This document shows positions 1 through 9,017 of a stretch of DNA of 64,000 nt, in pieces. Source of the stretch: an uncultured Bacteroidota bacterium (GTDB lineage: Bacteria > Bacteroidota > Bacteroidia > Flavobacteriales > Flavobacteriaceae); assembly GCA_902515565.1 (NCBI GenBank), contig CABXVR010000001.1, positions 62,001-126,000 on the forward strand. Reading direction: 5' to 3'. Each line of letters opens with the position of its first letter. Position 1 is the first letter of the stretch. The translations under genes and the position numbers were made by a program. Under the pieces are notes generated by a model that did no database searches, was not told the DNA's origin, and saw only the letters and a program-made list of their open reading frames with translations.

Positions 1-642
1 ACTGATAAAAATTTTTATTTAATTTATTCAAACAAATCTGAAGAAACTACTATGTTTCTTAGTCAGATTAATGAGCTAAAAGATCGATTTCAGTCTAGAT
101 TTTTTGTTAAGCTTGTTTTCACTTCTACAAAGATAGCTTCTCACCAATTTGGAAGAATAACAGAGTCTAATATTTTTAGCCTTTTAGAGTTTCCTGAAAA
201 CAAATTTAAACCTCAGCAAAGCTCATTATACATTTGTGGTCCTGAAAAAATGCTAAACAGTGTATCGTCAGCACTTGAAAAAAATGGGTATTTAAAAGAA
301 AATATTTTCTATGAGCTGTTTTCAAGCTCTAAGCAGGACAGTTTTGTTTCGTCTGAAAGTGGGGATGTTATAATCTCATTCACTGTTGATGGTTTTACTT
401 CCAAAGTTAAATCAAGCAAGAACAAAACCGTTTTAGACTCTGCCTTATATAATGATATTGATGCTCCTTACTCGTGTAATGGAGGTGTTTGTGGTAGCTG
501 TATTGGTAAACTCAATAAAGGTGAAGTCAAAATGTTAAATAATACTGTTTTATCTGAGTCTGAAATAGAAGATGGTTTAATTTTAGCATGCCAAGCTGTA
601 GCAATATCAGACGAGTTGGATATTGATTTTGATGACGTTTAA
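1..642 (+). CDS. PaaE-like ferredoxin--NAD(P)H reductase, C-terminal part (5' end outside window)
   Basis: The reading frame is open to base 1; residues such as FYLIYSNKSEET precede the ORF-track ATG at 52, so that ATG is internal and the gene starts upstream of the window. YICGPEKM is the usual nucleotide-binding signature of ferredoxin-NADP reductase-like flavoproteins. The last 90 residues are a plant-type 2Fe-2S ferredoxin domain with CNGGVCGSC (Cx4CxxC) and the fourth cysteine in LACQA. The protein should pass electrons from NAD(P)H through FAD to its own iron-sulfur centre for an oxygenase or desaturase, as in PaaE/HmpX relatives; the partner is not visible here. It ends tail-to-tail with the GT9 gene, sharing the bases TTAA. 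Confidence 0.85.
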   Translation, partial: TDKNFYLIYSNKSEETTMFLSQINELKDRFQSRFFVKLVFTSTKIASHQFGRITESNIFSLLEFPENKFKPQQSSLYICGPEKMLNSVSSALEKNGYLKENIFYELFSSSKQDSFVSSESGDVIISFTVDGFTSKVKSSKNKTVLDSALYNDIDAPYSCNGGVCGSCIGKLNKGEVKMLNNTVLSESEIEDGLILACQAVAISDELDIDFDDV

Positions 643-1646
643 ACCAAGGTTCTCAATTTTGAAATAATTTCTTTTGGAGAAATTGAAGAAATAGCCTTTT
701 CATACCCGTTTGGAAATTTCTCTCCATAAATAGAAGTAGGTATTTTTGGGAATTGCAATCTGTTAACCAAAATATTATTTTTATCTGTTTGTCCGTAAGG
801 TGAAAATCCTGCAAAAGGGTGAGTTACTCCCCAAATTGTTAAAACTTTAATTCCCATTAAAGCTGCAATGTGCCCATTAGCAGAGTCCATGGAAAGCATT
901 ATGCTAAGATTAGAAATCACATCCATTTCTTGATCTAAAGAAAATTTGTTAGCGATATTAATTACGTTTGAATGCTTGCCTGCTAAATCGTCTAAAATAA
1001 ACTCTTCTTTTTTTCCACCACCAAATAAAATCACATTAAAGTCTTTATTAATTTCTTTTATTACCTCTTCCATTTGCGCTATTGGGTACTCTTTACCTTT
1101 ATGTGCAGCAAAAGGAGCAATACCAATTAATAATTTATTGTTTTTTGGAATTAATTTTAAATCTGAGATGTCTACTCTATGTATTTGAGTTTTTGATAAT
1201 GGTTTGATTGAAATCCCAATTTTTTCAAAAACATCTCTATATCTTTGATGAGTGCTTTTTAATGGAGCGAATATTTTTCCTGAAACCAAGTTTTGTTTTT
1301 CATCTCTTCCTTTGTCTATTTGGTAAAAAGGAACCTTTAAGACTGCTTTTAAAAAGTTAGTTCTAAGCACTTCGTGTAAATCAACAACATAATCTAAATC
1401 AAGTTTTTTAATTTCTTTAAAAAGTCGAAACATTCCAAGCAGTCCTTTATGTTGTTTTTTCTTATCAAACGGTATTAAATTAACACCATTAAAGGCTCTA
1501 AAAAAAGGAAAAAACTGAAAGTTCGTCAACAATGAAATTTTATAATTTTTATTATTCTCTAACAGCTCTTTTAAAACAGGTGAAACCATGGCTACATCTC
1601 CCATTGAAGAAAGCCTGATAATAAGAATATGTTTTCTAAGTTTCAT
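639..1646 (-). CDS. Glycosyltransferase family 9 (heptosyltransferase-like)
   Basis: 335 residues, the normal length for GT9 ADP-heptose:LPS heptosyltransferases. The N-terminus ILIIRLSSMGDVAMVSP is the family's opening motif, and the C-terminal half holds the donor-binding part with SMDSANGHIAALMG followed by LTIWGVTHPFAGF. It probably adds a sugar to the lipopolysaccharide core on the cytoplasmic face of the inner membrane. Bacteroidota often use GT9 enzymes with unknown donor sugars, so heptose is not assured. The DUF6165 gene lies 6 bases upstream on the same strand, suggesting one transcript. The start MKLRKHILIIRL fits the usual N-terminus. Confidence 0.88.
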   Translation of the reverse strand: MKLRKHILIIRLSSMGDVAMVSPVLKELLENNKNYKISLLTNFQFFPFFRAFNGVNLIPFDKKKQHKGLLGMFRLFKEIKKLDLDYVVDLHEVLRTNFLKAVLKVPFYQIDKGRDEKQNLVSGKIFAPLKSTHQRYRDVFEKIGISIKPLSKTQIHRVDISDLKLIPKNNKLLIGIAPFAAHKGKEYPIAQMEEVIKEINKDFNVILFGGGKKEEFILDDLAGKHSNVINIANKFSLDQEMDVISNLSIMLSMDSANGHIAALMGIKVLTIWGVTHPFAGFSPYGQTDKNNILVNRLQFPKIPTSIYGEKFPNGYEKAISSISPKEIISKLRTLV

Positions 1647-1652
1647 GTGTGG

Positions 1653-2039
1653 TTAAGAATAATCTTCATATGATTTTTCTTCAATTACTCCGGAATTTGT
1701 TAATATGTTAATTTCTTTTTTTAACTCAGACCTAACATCGTTAGTAAAATATACGTCTCTTGCAAGTTTCACGAACTTGGTGCCGAAATTCTTGTCTTTT
1801 TCGCACTGTCTAATATCGTCTTCAATAACCCAAAGTTTTCCATTGATTTCGGCAAGCTTAATATACAGCTTGTTAACAGCAGGGTTATATTTTTTAAATA
1901 ACTTTTGAACCAGCGGGTTTAGTTCATTAAACTCAACCTTTATATTGATTAGCTTTTTAGAGTCGGTAATGTTTTTTAATTTAAGTTCTAAAATGGAAAG
2001 TTTGTCCATAAGCTCTCCGTTTGATACTTCTACTTTCAT
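1653..2039 (-). CDS. DUF6165 family protein
   Basis: 128 residues opening VSNGELMDKLSILELKL, which I recognise as the DUF6165 family, a small mostly helical protein found beside LPS and glycosyltransferase genes. No catalytic motif is evident; charged helices and the NELNPLV and VIEDDIR segments are typical. It sits directly upstream of the GT9 gene on the same strand and is probably cotranscribed, which suggests an accessory role in core or O-antigen glycan synthesis. That role is inferred from context only. There is no signal peptide or membrane segment, so it should be cytoplasmic. Confidence 0.75.
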   Translation of the reverse strand: MKVEVSNGELMDKLSILELKLKNITDSKKLINIKVEFNELNPLVQKLFKKYNPAVNKLYIKLAEINGKLWVIEDDIRQCEKDKNFGTKFVKLARDVYFTNDVRSELKKEINILTNSGVIEEKSYEDYS

Positions 2040-2066
2040 AATTTAAATTTTATTAATCAAAAATAC

Positions 2067-2996
2067 TTAAAATAGAATTAAAACGTATGGGGCTAATAAG
2101 CCAATAGACAGAACAAGGTTTTTAACTAGTTCTCTTTTCGCCTGCTCAACACAACTTGTAAAAATTATAATTAAAGGTAAAAACAAAAAAACAAAAGCCA
2201 TAGAGTTAAGATTGCTAATAAAAATACTTAAAGCTAATATGGTTGTCAAAAGAATTAAAGTCGTAGTTCTTCTTCTTTCATTGGTTTTAATAACCCTGTT
2301 CCATATAAATATAAATATTAGAGGAATGAGGAAGCTAAAAAAAATAATTATTTTGACGGACCAATTAAGAGATGAAATGTTTTCATAAAAAGAAGAAATA
2401 TAATCAAGCGTTGGAATGTCAAAAAATAAAAGGTTTGTAAAATCTACGGGGTTAAGATAACCAGAGTTAATTATTTCTAATAAATATAAAAAAGTAGTTG
2501 CCGAAATTATTGCCAAAATAATAACTACTAGATTTTTTAAATTAAAGTGTGAATATAATATTAAAGCGATAATTAATACGATGAAAAAATACAGTGTAGG
2601 AATATAAAATACTGAGCTAATTAAAACCCAAAAGGAAGCGTCAAAGACTTTTTTGTTAATATTTGTTGGGGTTCTGATGCTATAAATTTTTCTGATGGCT
2701 AGAAGTAAAAACACATTTGCTATTAATATGTCGTCAAAAACAAAAATTTGCTCCATAAATAAGCCAATAAAAAAACAAACAGCAACTAAAGAATAGTTGT
2801 TTTTTTTATTTATGTAATTCTTGCTAATTATGAAATTAGCTAATAAAACGCTGGTTAGTAACAAAAACAGTGAAAAAGCCCCAATTAAAAAACTAGAAAC
2901 ATTGTAATTCAAATGAGCTAAAAAAAGCCCAAACAAGTATAAAAACGCAAAGACATAATGAATAGGGTTTGATTTTGTAAAAAAAGTTGCTATCAT
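2067..2996 (-). CDS. DUF6427 family integral membrane protein
   Basis: 309 residues, very hydrophobic, with roughly ten predicted membrane segments and almost no soluble loops. The N-terminus MIATFFTKSNPIHYVF matches the flavobacterial DUF6427 family, which is usually found next to a DUF6341 protein, a sugar transferase and purD, exactly as here. The function is unknown. Length and topology recall polyprenol-linked glycan polymerases or ligases, but no conserved catalytic residues can be pointed to. It is divergent from the DUF6341 gene; the 40-base space between them holds a -7 box facing right. Confidence 0.75.
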   Translation of the reverse strand: MIATFFTKSNPIHYVFAFLYLFGLFLAHLNYNVSSFLIGAFSLFLLLTSVLLANFIISKNYINKKNNYSLVAVCFFIGLFMEQIFVFDDILIANVFLLLAIRKIYSIRTPTNINKKVFDASFWVLISSVFYIPTLYFFIVLIIALILYSHFNLKNLVVIILAIISATTFLYLLEIINSGYLNPVDFTNLLFFDIPTLDYISSFYENISSLNWSVKIIIFFSFLIPLIFIFIWNRVIKTNERRRTTTLILLTTILALSIFISNLNSMAFVFLFLPLIIIFTSCVEQAKRELVKNLVLSIGLLAPYVLILF

Positions 2997-3008
2997 TTAA
3001 AGAGTTTG

Positions 3009-3016
3009 TATATTTG
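3009..3016 (+). promoter_or_regulatory. Bacteroidota-type promoter for the DUF6341 gene
   Basis: TATATTTG matches the Bacteroidota -7 consensus TAnnTTTG and lies 20 bases before the ATG at 3037. A TTG at 2987-2989, exactly 19 bases upstream, matches the -33 element. This is the best-spaced example in the window. Confidence 0.65.
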
Positions 3017-3036
3017 CAATGTAAAAATACTACAAT

Positions 3037-3270
3037 ATGTTAATAAGAGATATAATTTATGGGATTGAAGACTTATTTGTGAACTATCTTTTCTTTCCAT
3101 TTGATTTTTTAAGATTTACCGAACTAGAAAATTGGTGGGTAGCTAATTTTATGACTTGGATTTCCATCGTTGTATTTATATGTGCTTTTACATACTGGAT
3201 GTTACAATTAAAAAAGTTTGATGACAATCAAGAAGAAGATAAGTCTATTTCTGCACATTCTTTTTTATAA
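3037..3270 (+). CDS. DUF6341 family small membrane protein
   Basis: 77 residues. The segment FFPFDFLRFTELENWW followed by a single membrane helix (MTWISIVVFICAFTYWML) and an acidic tail is characteristic of the flavobacterial DUF6341 family, sometimes mislabelled uracil phosphoribosyltransferase in databases because of its genomic neighbour. The function is unknown. It is transcribed away from the DUF6427 gene and converges with purD, overlapping it by six bases. The start is supported by the well-spaced upstream promoter. Confidence 0.75.
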   Translation: MLIRDIIYGIEDLFVNYLFFPFDFLRFTELENWWVANFMTWISIVVFICAFTYWMLQLKKFDDNQEEDKSISAHSFL

Positions 3271-4536
3271 ATCAAAGCCTATATCTTTTCTATAGTACAT
3301 CCCTTCAAAATTAACTCTTGAAGCGCTTTTGTAAGAGTTGGTTAAAGCCTCCTGAAAATTGTTTCCAAATGAAGTGATTGCTAGCACTCTTCCTCCGTTT
3401 GTATAAACATCCTCCTTTTTTTGAACAGCCCCTGCGTGATAAACAGTCGAATCAACAACGTGGTCAATCCCCGTTATTTTAATTCCTTTATTATAATTAC
3501 TAGGGTATCCTCCTGAAACTAAAACTACTGTCGCTGCTGACCTGTGATCAACATTTAATTCAATTTTATCTAATGTTTTATTTTTAAATGATTGAAAAAT
3601 TTCTACAATGTCGTTTTGAATTCTAGGTAAAACAACCTCTGTTTCTGGATCCCCCATTCGAACATTATATTCAATAACTTTTGGCTCGTTATTTACATTG
3701 ATTAGTCCTATAAAGATAAAGCCTTGATAATCTATGTCATCTTTTTTAAGTCCTTGTATTGTAGGAACAATTATATTTTGTTCAATCTTTTTTAATAGTT
3801 TTTCATTAGCAAATGGGACAGGGGATATTGCTCCCATTCCTCCAGTGTTAAGCCCAGTGTCTCCTTCACCAATTCTTTTGTAATCTTTGGCGGTTGGAAG
3901 AACTTTGTAGTTTACTCCATCCGTTAATACAAAACAACTTAATTCTATTCCGTCTAAAAACTCTTCAATTACTACTTTAGAACTTGCTATTCCAAATTTT
4001 TCGCCAACTAACATTTCGGTTAATTGGTTCTTTGCATCATCAAAATTGTCAAGTATTAAAACACCTTTTCCTGCGGCTAACCCATCCGCTTTTAAAACAT
4101 ATGGTGGTGTAAGAGTTTTTAAAAATTCAAATCCTTCGTTTAAATTTTCTCTTGTAAATGTTGCATAAGCTGCGGTTGGGATATTGTGACGAACCAAAAA
4201 CTTTTTTGCAAAATCTTTACTCCCCTCAAGACTTGCTGCATTTTGTTTTGGTCCAATAATAGCTATTGATTTAGTTTGTTCATCTTTTGAAAAGAAGTCA
4301 TGTATTCCGTTAACTAAAGGGTCCTCTGGTCCAACAATTATCATACTAATTCCAAGCTTAAGAGATGTTCTTTTTACCTCCTCAAAATCATTTATATCTA
4401 TTGGAACATTGGTAGCAATTTGCTGTGTGCCAGAATTTCCTGGAGCAACAAAAAGCTTTTCAGTTAATTTACTGCTTGCTACTTTTAAAGCAAAAGCATG
4501 TTCCCTTCCTCCGGAACCAAGTATTAGTATGTTCAT
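3265..4536 (-). CDS. purD: Phosphoribosylamine--glycine ligase
   Basis: 423 residues, normal length for PurD (GAR synthetase). It catalyses the ATP-dependent joining of phosphoribosylamine and glycine, the second step of purine synthesis. The opening MNILILGSGGREHAFA is the canonical N-terminal motif. The ATP-grasp core has GPEDPLVNGI, VLKADGLAAGKGVLI and EYNVRMGDPETEVVLPR. The protein is cytoplasmic. It lies 57 bases downstream of the sugar-transferase gene and may be read through from the polysaccharide operon, a common flavobacterial arrangement. No missing residues noted. Confidence 0.97.
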   Translation of the reverse strand: MNILILGSGGREHAFALKVASSKLTEKLFVAPGNSGTQQIATNVPIDINDFEEVKRTSLKLGISMIIVGPEDPLVNGIHDFFSKDEQTKSIAIIGPKQNAASLEGSKDFAKKFLVRHNIPTAAYATFTRENLNEGFEFLKTLTPPYVLKADGLAAGKGVLILDNFDDAKNQLTEMLVGEKFGIASSKVVIEEFLDGIELSCFVLTDGVNYKVLPTAKDYKRIGEGDTGLNTGGMGAISPVPFANEKLLKKIEQNIIVPTIQGLKKDDIDYQGFIFIGLINVNNEPKVIEYNVRMGDPETEVVLPRIQNDIVEIFQSFKNKTLDKIELNVDHRSAATVVLVSGGYPSNYNKGIKITGIDHVVDSTVYHAGAVQKKEDVYTNGGRVLAITSFGNNFQEALTNSYKSASRVNFEGMYYRKDIGFDL

Positions 4537-4593
4537 TAATGTTTTTTTGTAAAAATAATGTATCTGTGATTATTAAAAAAAGGAAAAGAACAA

Positions 4594-5964
4594 CTAATAT
4601 GCTTTGTCTTCACCTTTTATAAAGTTTACTATAGTTCTAAAGATAATTTTTATATCTAACAATATTGACCAGTTTTCTAAATAGTATATGTCAAACTTTA
4701 TTCTATTAACAATGTCAGATTCTTTTTGAACTTCTCCGCGATATCCACTTACCTGCGCTAGGCCAGTAATACCAGGCTTAATCACATGTCTTAACATGTA
4801 TTTATCAACTGTCTTATAATACTTGTCATTTTCTTTAATCATGTGTGGCCTAGGGCCAACTACTGACATATCGCCAAGCAAGACGTTTATAAACTGAGGC
4901 ATCTCATCCAAACTAGTTTTTCGCAGAAATTTACCAACATTAGTTACTCTATAATCACCCTTTGTTGCTTGTTGCTTATGTGCGTCCTCGTTTACAATCA
5001 TTGATCTAAATTTGAGACAACTGAACTCCTTATAATTTATTCCATTTCTAGTTTGTTTAAAGAAAACTGGACCTATTGATTCTTTTTTAATAAATAATGC
5101 GATAATTGGAGTTAACCAACTCAAAATAAATATGATAACTGTGAGAGATAAAACAATATCAGTAAGTCTTTTAAAAAACATATTCACTGAATCTTGAAGT
5201 GGAACTTTTCTCAATGATAGTATTGGTAAAGAATCATACGTTTCGTAAATGAGTTTTTTAGAATTTAGCTTAGTTGGGTTTGGGATTAGTTTAATTGTTT
5301 TTAAATTATTATCGCAATACTTAATTAACATCTTAAGTTCTTCATCTTTAATGTCTTCAGTCGAGCAATATATTTCATCTATTTCTTGCTCTTCTACGAA
5401 GCTGATGCATTCTAAAACAGACTCCTTTGATGTGGTTAAAAATGTTTTTTTGTGCAAGTATCCGGCATCTTTATTTGTATTAAAAAAAAGTTCTAAATTT
5501 TGTGATTCTTTACTACTACCTATTATTATAGTTTTTCGGTAATTTCCACCAAAATAAGATCTAAATGTCTTAATTGAATAGTATGTCAATATCTTAACTA
5601 AAAATATTATAACTGAAATTGGAATTAATAGTTTAATAGCTGTATTTGGCTGGAGTTCTATCTCAGGAAAAATTCCTGAAAAACAAAAAAGAGATAAAGC
5701 AAATAACAAGACTTGGTTAAAAAGCAAGCTAATTATTTTTAGAATATTTGTGTATCTATAGATGTAGTAAAACCTGTTAAATACAGAAATAAGAATCCAT
5801 AAAACAGACAGCACAAAAAAATGTTTGATTTCAAACTCTTTATATAAGTAAATAGTAATGAAATAGCTGACTATAAAATTAATTATTAAAATATCAATAA
5901 AATACGACAATGGGCTAATTAAACCTGAGTATCTTCTTGTTTTAGCTTTTGTCATTTTTGCCAA
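4594..5964 (-). CDS. Polyprenyl-phosphate hexose-1-phosphate transferase (WcaJ/WbaP type)
   Basis: 456 residues. The N-terminal third has about four or five membrane helices, followed by a Rossmann-like linker (IIIGSSKESQNLELFF). The C-terminal catalytic domain has KRLTDIVLSL, FSCLKFRSM, LRKTSLDEMPQF and VVGPRPHM, the signature of bacterial sugar transferases. It should load the first sugar phosphate onto undecaprenyl phosphate at the inner membrane and so start the repeat unit made by this cluster. It is the last gene of the operon and overlaps the GT4 gene by 23 bases from the first ATG (14 from the second, MTKAKTRR). Confidence 0.92.
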   Translation of the reverse strand: MAKMTKAKTRRYSGLISPLSYFIDILIINFIVSYFITIYLYKEFEIKHFFVLSVLWILISVFNRFYYIYRYTNILKIISLLFNQVLLFALSLFCFSGIFPEIELQPNTAIKLLIPISVIIFLVKILTYYSIKTFRSYFGGNYRKTIIIGSSKESQNLELFFNTNKDAGYLHKKTFLTTSKESVLECISFVEEQEIDEIYCSTEDIKDEELKMLIKYCDNNLKTIKLIPNPTKLNSKKLIYETYDSLPILSLRKVPLQDSVNMFFKRLTDIVLSLTVIIFILSWLTPIIALFIKKESIGPVFFKQTRNGINYKEFSCLKFRSMIVNEDAHKQQATKGDYRVTNVGKFLRKTSLDEMPQFINVLLGDMSVVGPRPHMIKENDKYYKTVDKYMLRHVIKPGITGLAQVSGYRGEVQKESDIVNRIKFDIYYLENWSILLDIKIIFRTIVNFIKGEDKAY

Positions 5965-7036
5965 TTGATTTTATAAACTTCTCTATATTTAATTCAAAGT
6001 TAGTCGTACTATATTTTAAAGATTGATTTCTAATAAATTCATAATCGAATTCAATTTTATTAAAACGACTCATTGCTTCTAAAATTGCATTCGAGTCTTG
6101 TTTTTCAAAGAAAACTCCAGTTTTATTTTCAATTACAGTTTCTTTAAGCCCTCCCTTTTTAATAGCAATTACAGGTGTCCCGCAAGCTTGTGCCTCAACT
6201 GGAGCAATACCAAAATCTTCAATCCCTGCGTGAATAAATGCTTTTGCTTTACTTACATAATTATAAATAACTGAAGAGTTTGAGTATTCTATAAATTTTA
6301 TATTTTTAGACGCAATTCTTCTTAAATAATTATATTGAGAACCCGAACCTATAATAATTAAATTCTCATCAGTTTTATTAAATGCCTTAACAATTAAATC
6401 AACTCTTTTGTAAGGTTCAAGTCTACATGCAGTAACAAAATAATTCTCTTTGTTTCTTTGTAGCTTAAAGCTGTCTACATCAACTGGAGGATAAATAATT
6501 TCTGAATCCAATTTGTAGGTTTCTTTAATCCATTTTTGTACAAATCTTGAGTTAGCTATTAAATAATCAGGATTTGAAGCTTGTTTGATATCTGTTTTTT
6601 TTAAAAAATCTAAAATGGGTGAAATTAAAAATCTTGTTTTTTTCCCAAAATATATTTCCTCTTTGTCCCAAAGATATCTTTGGTTTCTTGCTTGTATATA
6701 AGAGACATGTATTTGACTAACACATGATTTTTTTATTCCTTTTGCGACAGAAAATGATGAAGAAAGTATTAATTCAATCCCTTTATCAATTTTAATTCTT
6801 TTAATAAAAAATGGGAAAAAGAAAAAGAAATATCTAAACTTACTTTTAAATAATTGAAGGAAAGAATTCTTTATTTTAATTTTTTTATTTGAAAAAACCA
6901 GTTTTCGATCTTCATTGCTCATTATGTTTACCAACGTGTAACAAGTTTCAAATTGAAATGTTTTTGTTAGAGACGATATTACCCTTTCTGCTCCTCCGTA
7001 TTTGTCTAACCAATCAACTGCTATTGCTTTTTTCAT
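5942..7036 (-). CDS. Glycosyltransferase family 4
   Basis: 364 residues with the GT-B fold of GT4 enzymes. N-terminal DWLDKYGGAERVI is the acceptor-side motif and YFVTACRLEPYKRVDLIVKAF opens the donor domain. The E-x7-E region is HAGIEDFGIAPVEAQACGTPVIA. It likely transfers a sugar, often mannose-type in this subfamily, to the growing lipid-linked repeat unit in the cytoplasm. The start overlaps the upstream polymerase gene by four bases, indicating translational coupling. Donor and acceptor cannot be told from sequence. Confidence 0.9.
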   Translation of the reverse strand: MKKAIAVDWLDKYGGAERVISSLTKTFQFETCYTLVNIMSNEDRKLVFSNKKIKIKNSFLQLFKSKFRYFFFFFPFFIKRIKIDKGIELILSSSFSVAKGIKKSCVSQIHVSYIQARNQRYLWDKEEIYFGKKTRFLISPILDFLKKTDIKQASNPDYLIANSRFVQKWIKETYKLDSEIIYPPVDVDSFKLQRNKENYFVTACRLEPYKRVDLIVKAFNKTDENLIIIGSGSQYNYLRRIASKNIKFIEYSNSSVIYNYVSKAKAFIHAGIEDFGIAPVEAQACGTPVIAIKKGGLKETVIENKTGVFFEKQDSNAILEAMSRFNKIEFDYEFIRNQSLKYSTTNFELNIEKFIKSIGKNDKS

Positions 7037-8235
7037 TTTATTGCTTTTTTTTCATTTTGATCTAATAAAATGAAAATTAAAATTAAAGAAAAAAGATAAA
7101 CTCCAATTAATCGATGAAAATTATTGTAGACTGTCATATAAATTAACATGCTAATAAGCAATAGCAAATTTGTTTTTGAATCTTTAGCTAATTTAAAAGC
7201 CTGAATAAGAAATGTAAGAAAAATAAAAGCCCCTAAGATTCCTTGGCTTAATAAAATATCGAGGTATTGATTATGTGTATTAAATTCTTTTTCAATGAAC
7301 CAATTTCTCTTTTTTTCTTGAGTTATGTTTGTGTATTTTTCAACTAATTTTTCTGTTGTTTTAGCGAATCCATTTCCTGTGATTAAGTTTGTTTCTTTTA
7401 ATAATTCAAAAGAATATTTCCAAATTAAGAATCGCGGTTCATGCATTTCTATTTTTTCAAAATAACTAGTTCTAAAATTGTCATCTGAATGAAAAATTCT
7501 TTTGGATAAGTTGTTATTTGTTAATACCACAAGAGAAGTTAAAAGAAGTATTGAGAGTGCTACTACATACCTCATGTAGGATTTTAAAAATGTAAAAACA
7601 TAATAAATAATTATAAATAAAACTGAAACAATAGCAATTCTTCCAGCAATTAAAAAAACAAAAAAAACAAAAAAAACTGCTAAAAAAAGGTTGTGTTTTT
7701 TTCTGTTTTTTAATAGCCTTTCAATAACAAAGATTAAACTAAAAGCACACAAAAGACCCAGGTATAGTCTTTGAACGGTAAGTGTCTCGTTTATTAAAGG
7801 ACCTTTAGTAAAGTTAAATACTCCTGTTTGATAAATTATCATATAAATTTTAATCAAAGAATATATACAGGCTGTAAATGTTCCTAAAACAATTCCTGAT
7901 TTTAAATAGCTCGCGTTTTTTTTCTTTAAACCAAAAGATAATATTACTAAAAGCAGAACTTGAAATAGTTTTTTTATCTGAGAGATGTCTTCAATTAAAT
8001 TATTTAGAAAAACAGCCTTTAAAAAAATAAAAAATATAAATGCAGACAACCAAATTACAAGTTTATTGTTTAACTTATTTACTAGCTCACTCCAATTTAT
8101 AACAAATGGAAATAGTAAAACTAAAGCTATATTTGCGCCATTTGGTATAGCATAAAACTTGTCTCCAATAAATGCTAGAGAAAAACAAATAATAAAAAAC
8201 AAGCTTGAGTATATTTTGTCTAGAGAAAGTCTCAC
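7033..8235 (-). CDS. O-antigen polymerase/ligase-like membrane protein (Wzy/WaaL type)
   Basis: 400 residues with about ten membrane helices and one large periplasmic loop around residues 245-315, containing RFLIWKYSFELL, TGNGFAKTTEKL and FNTHNQYLDILLSQGILG. The NxH/GxG loop pattern with the HNQYLD motif is typical of the O-antigen ligase (Wzy_C) family. It probably polymerises or ligates lipid-linked repeats on the periplasmic side. A second protein of the same class lies two genes upstream, so one may be the polymerase and the other a ligase; sequence alone does not assign them. Confidence 0.82.
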   Translation of the reverse strand: MRLSLDKIYSSLFFIICFSLAFIGDKFYAIPNGANIALVLLFPFVINWSELVNKLNNKLVIWLSAFIFFIFLKAVFLNNLIEDISQIKKLFQVLLLVILSFGLKKKNASYLKSGIVLGTFTACIYSLIKIYMIIYQTGVFNFTKGPLINETLTVQRLYLGLLCAFSLIFVIERLLKNRKKHNLFLAVFFVFFVFLIAGRIAIVSVLFIIIYYVFTFLKSYMRYVVALSILLLTSLVVLTNNNLSKRIFHSDDNFRTSYFEKIEMHEPRFLIWKYSFELLKETNLITGNGFAKTTEKLVEKYTNITQEKKRNWFIEKEFNTHNQYLDILLSQGILGAFIFLTFLIQAFKLAKDSKTNLLLLISMLIYMTVYNNFHRLIGVYLFSLILIFILLDQNEKKAIK

Positions 8236-9017
8236 TAATAAATTTTTGATTTAATAAATGTAAGAATTTTAACAGGCATTATTAATAAAATTAAATTTCT
8301 AAGTATGGAGATAATAGGGGTGAATCCAAAATAAAAATTATCTATTAAAATACTTATACGATGATACACTTGAAGTTTTCTGTTTTTATAAGATATTGAA
8401 TCCTTAGACATTACATAATCAAGTAATATTTCGGGGTAATTCTCACTCTTAAATTGTCTTGTAATGTTGAAAAAGAAAGCATAATCTTGAGCTGCGCGCC
8501 TATATTTGAAAGGATATTTTAAAGTTGATGAAATAATTTCAGTTTTAATTACAACTGTTGGATGAACAAACATACTGTTTTTATACATTTTTCTTTGAAT
8601 TGTATCGTAGTCCGTTGGATGTTTTAAGTTATACTTAAAAACACCTTTGTCATCAACAATTCTGACCCATGTTCCAAGTAGCTTTATGTCTCTATTTTTA
8701 TATAAATAGTCCAGTTGTTTTGTGAATTTGTTTATATGACATAAATCTCCACAATCTAATCGGCCTATATATTCATATTTTTTTTCTACTGCAAAATCAA
8801 GTCCAAGATTTAGCGCTTCCCCTATTCCCGAATTAGTTTTAAGAAATTTAAAAAAAACTTTTCCATTATATTTTATATCACTTTTATCTAATTTATTTGT
8901 GCTTCCATCATCTATTACTAATATATCAATACTTATATCTTCATTAATTGAAGCTATGGTTTTTTTAAGTCCAATTAAGTTATTATAATGAGGAATAAGA
9001 ACAATTATGTTAGACAT
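8235..9017 (-). CDS. Glycosyltransferase family 2
   Basis: About 260 residues from the internal start MSNIIVLIPHYNN, preferred over the ORF-track start at 9044 because the GT2 fold begins at IVLIPHYNNLIGLKKTIASI. The nucleotide-sugar site has ILVIDDGSTNKLD and the metal-binding region is GRLDCGDLCH, where the usual DxD is replaced by DCGD, as in several GT2 subfamilies. The C-terminal part is amphipathic and may touch the membrane. It is sandwiched between the two polymerase-like genes, overlapping one by a single base and the other by eight bases, so it is part of the polysaccharide operon. Confidence 0.88.
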   Translation of the reverse strand: MSNIIVLIPHYNNLIGLKKTIASINEDISIDILVIDDGSTNKLDKSDIKYNGKVFFKFLKTNSGIGEALNLGLDFAVEKKYEYIGRLDCGDLCHINKFTKQLDYLYKNRDIKLLGTWVRIVDDKGVFKYNLKHPTDYDTIQRKMYKNSMFVHPTVVIKTEIISSTLKYPFKYRRAAQDYAFFFNITRQFKSENYPEILLDYVMSKDSISYKNRKLQVYHRISILIDNFYFGFTPIISILRNLILLIMPVKILTFIKSKIY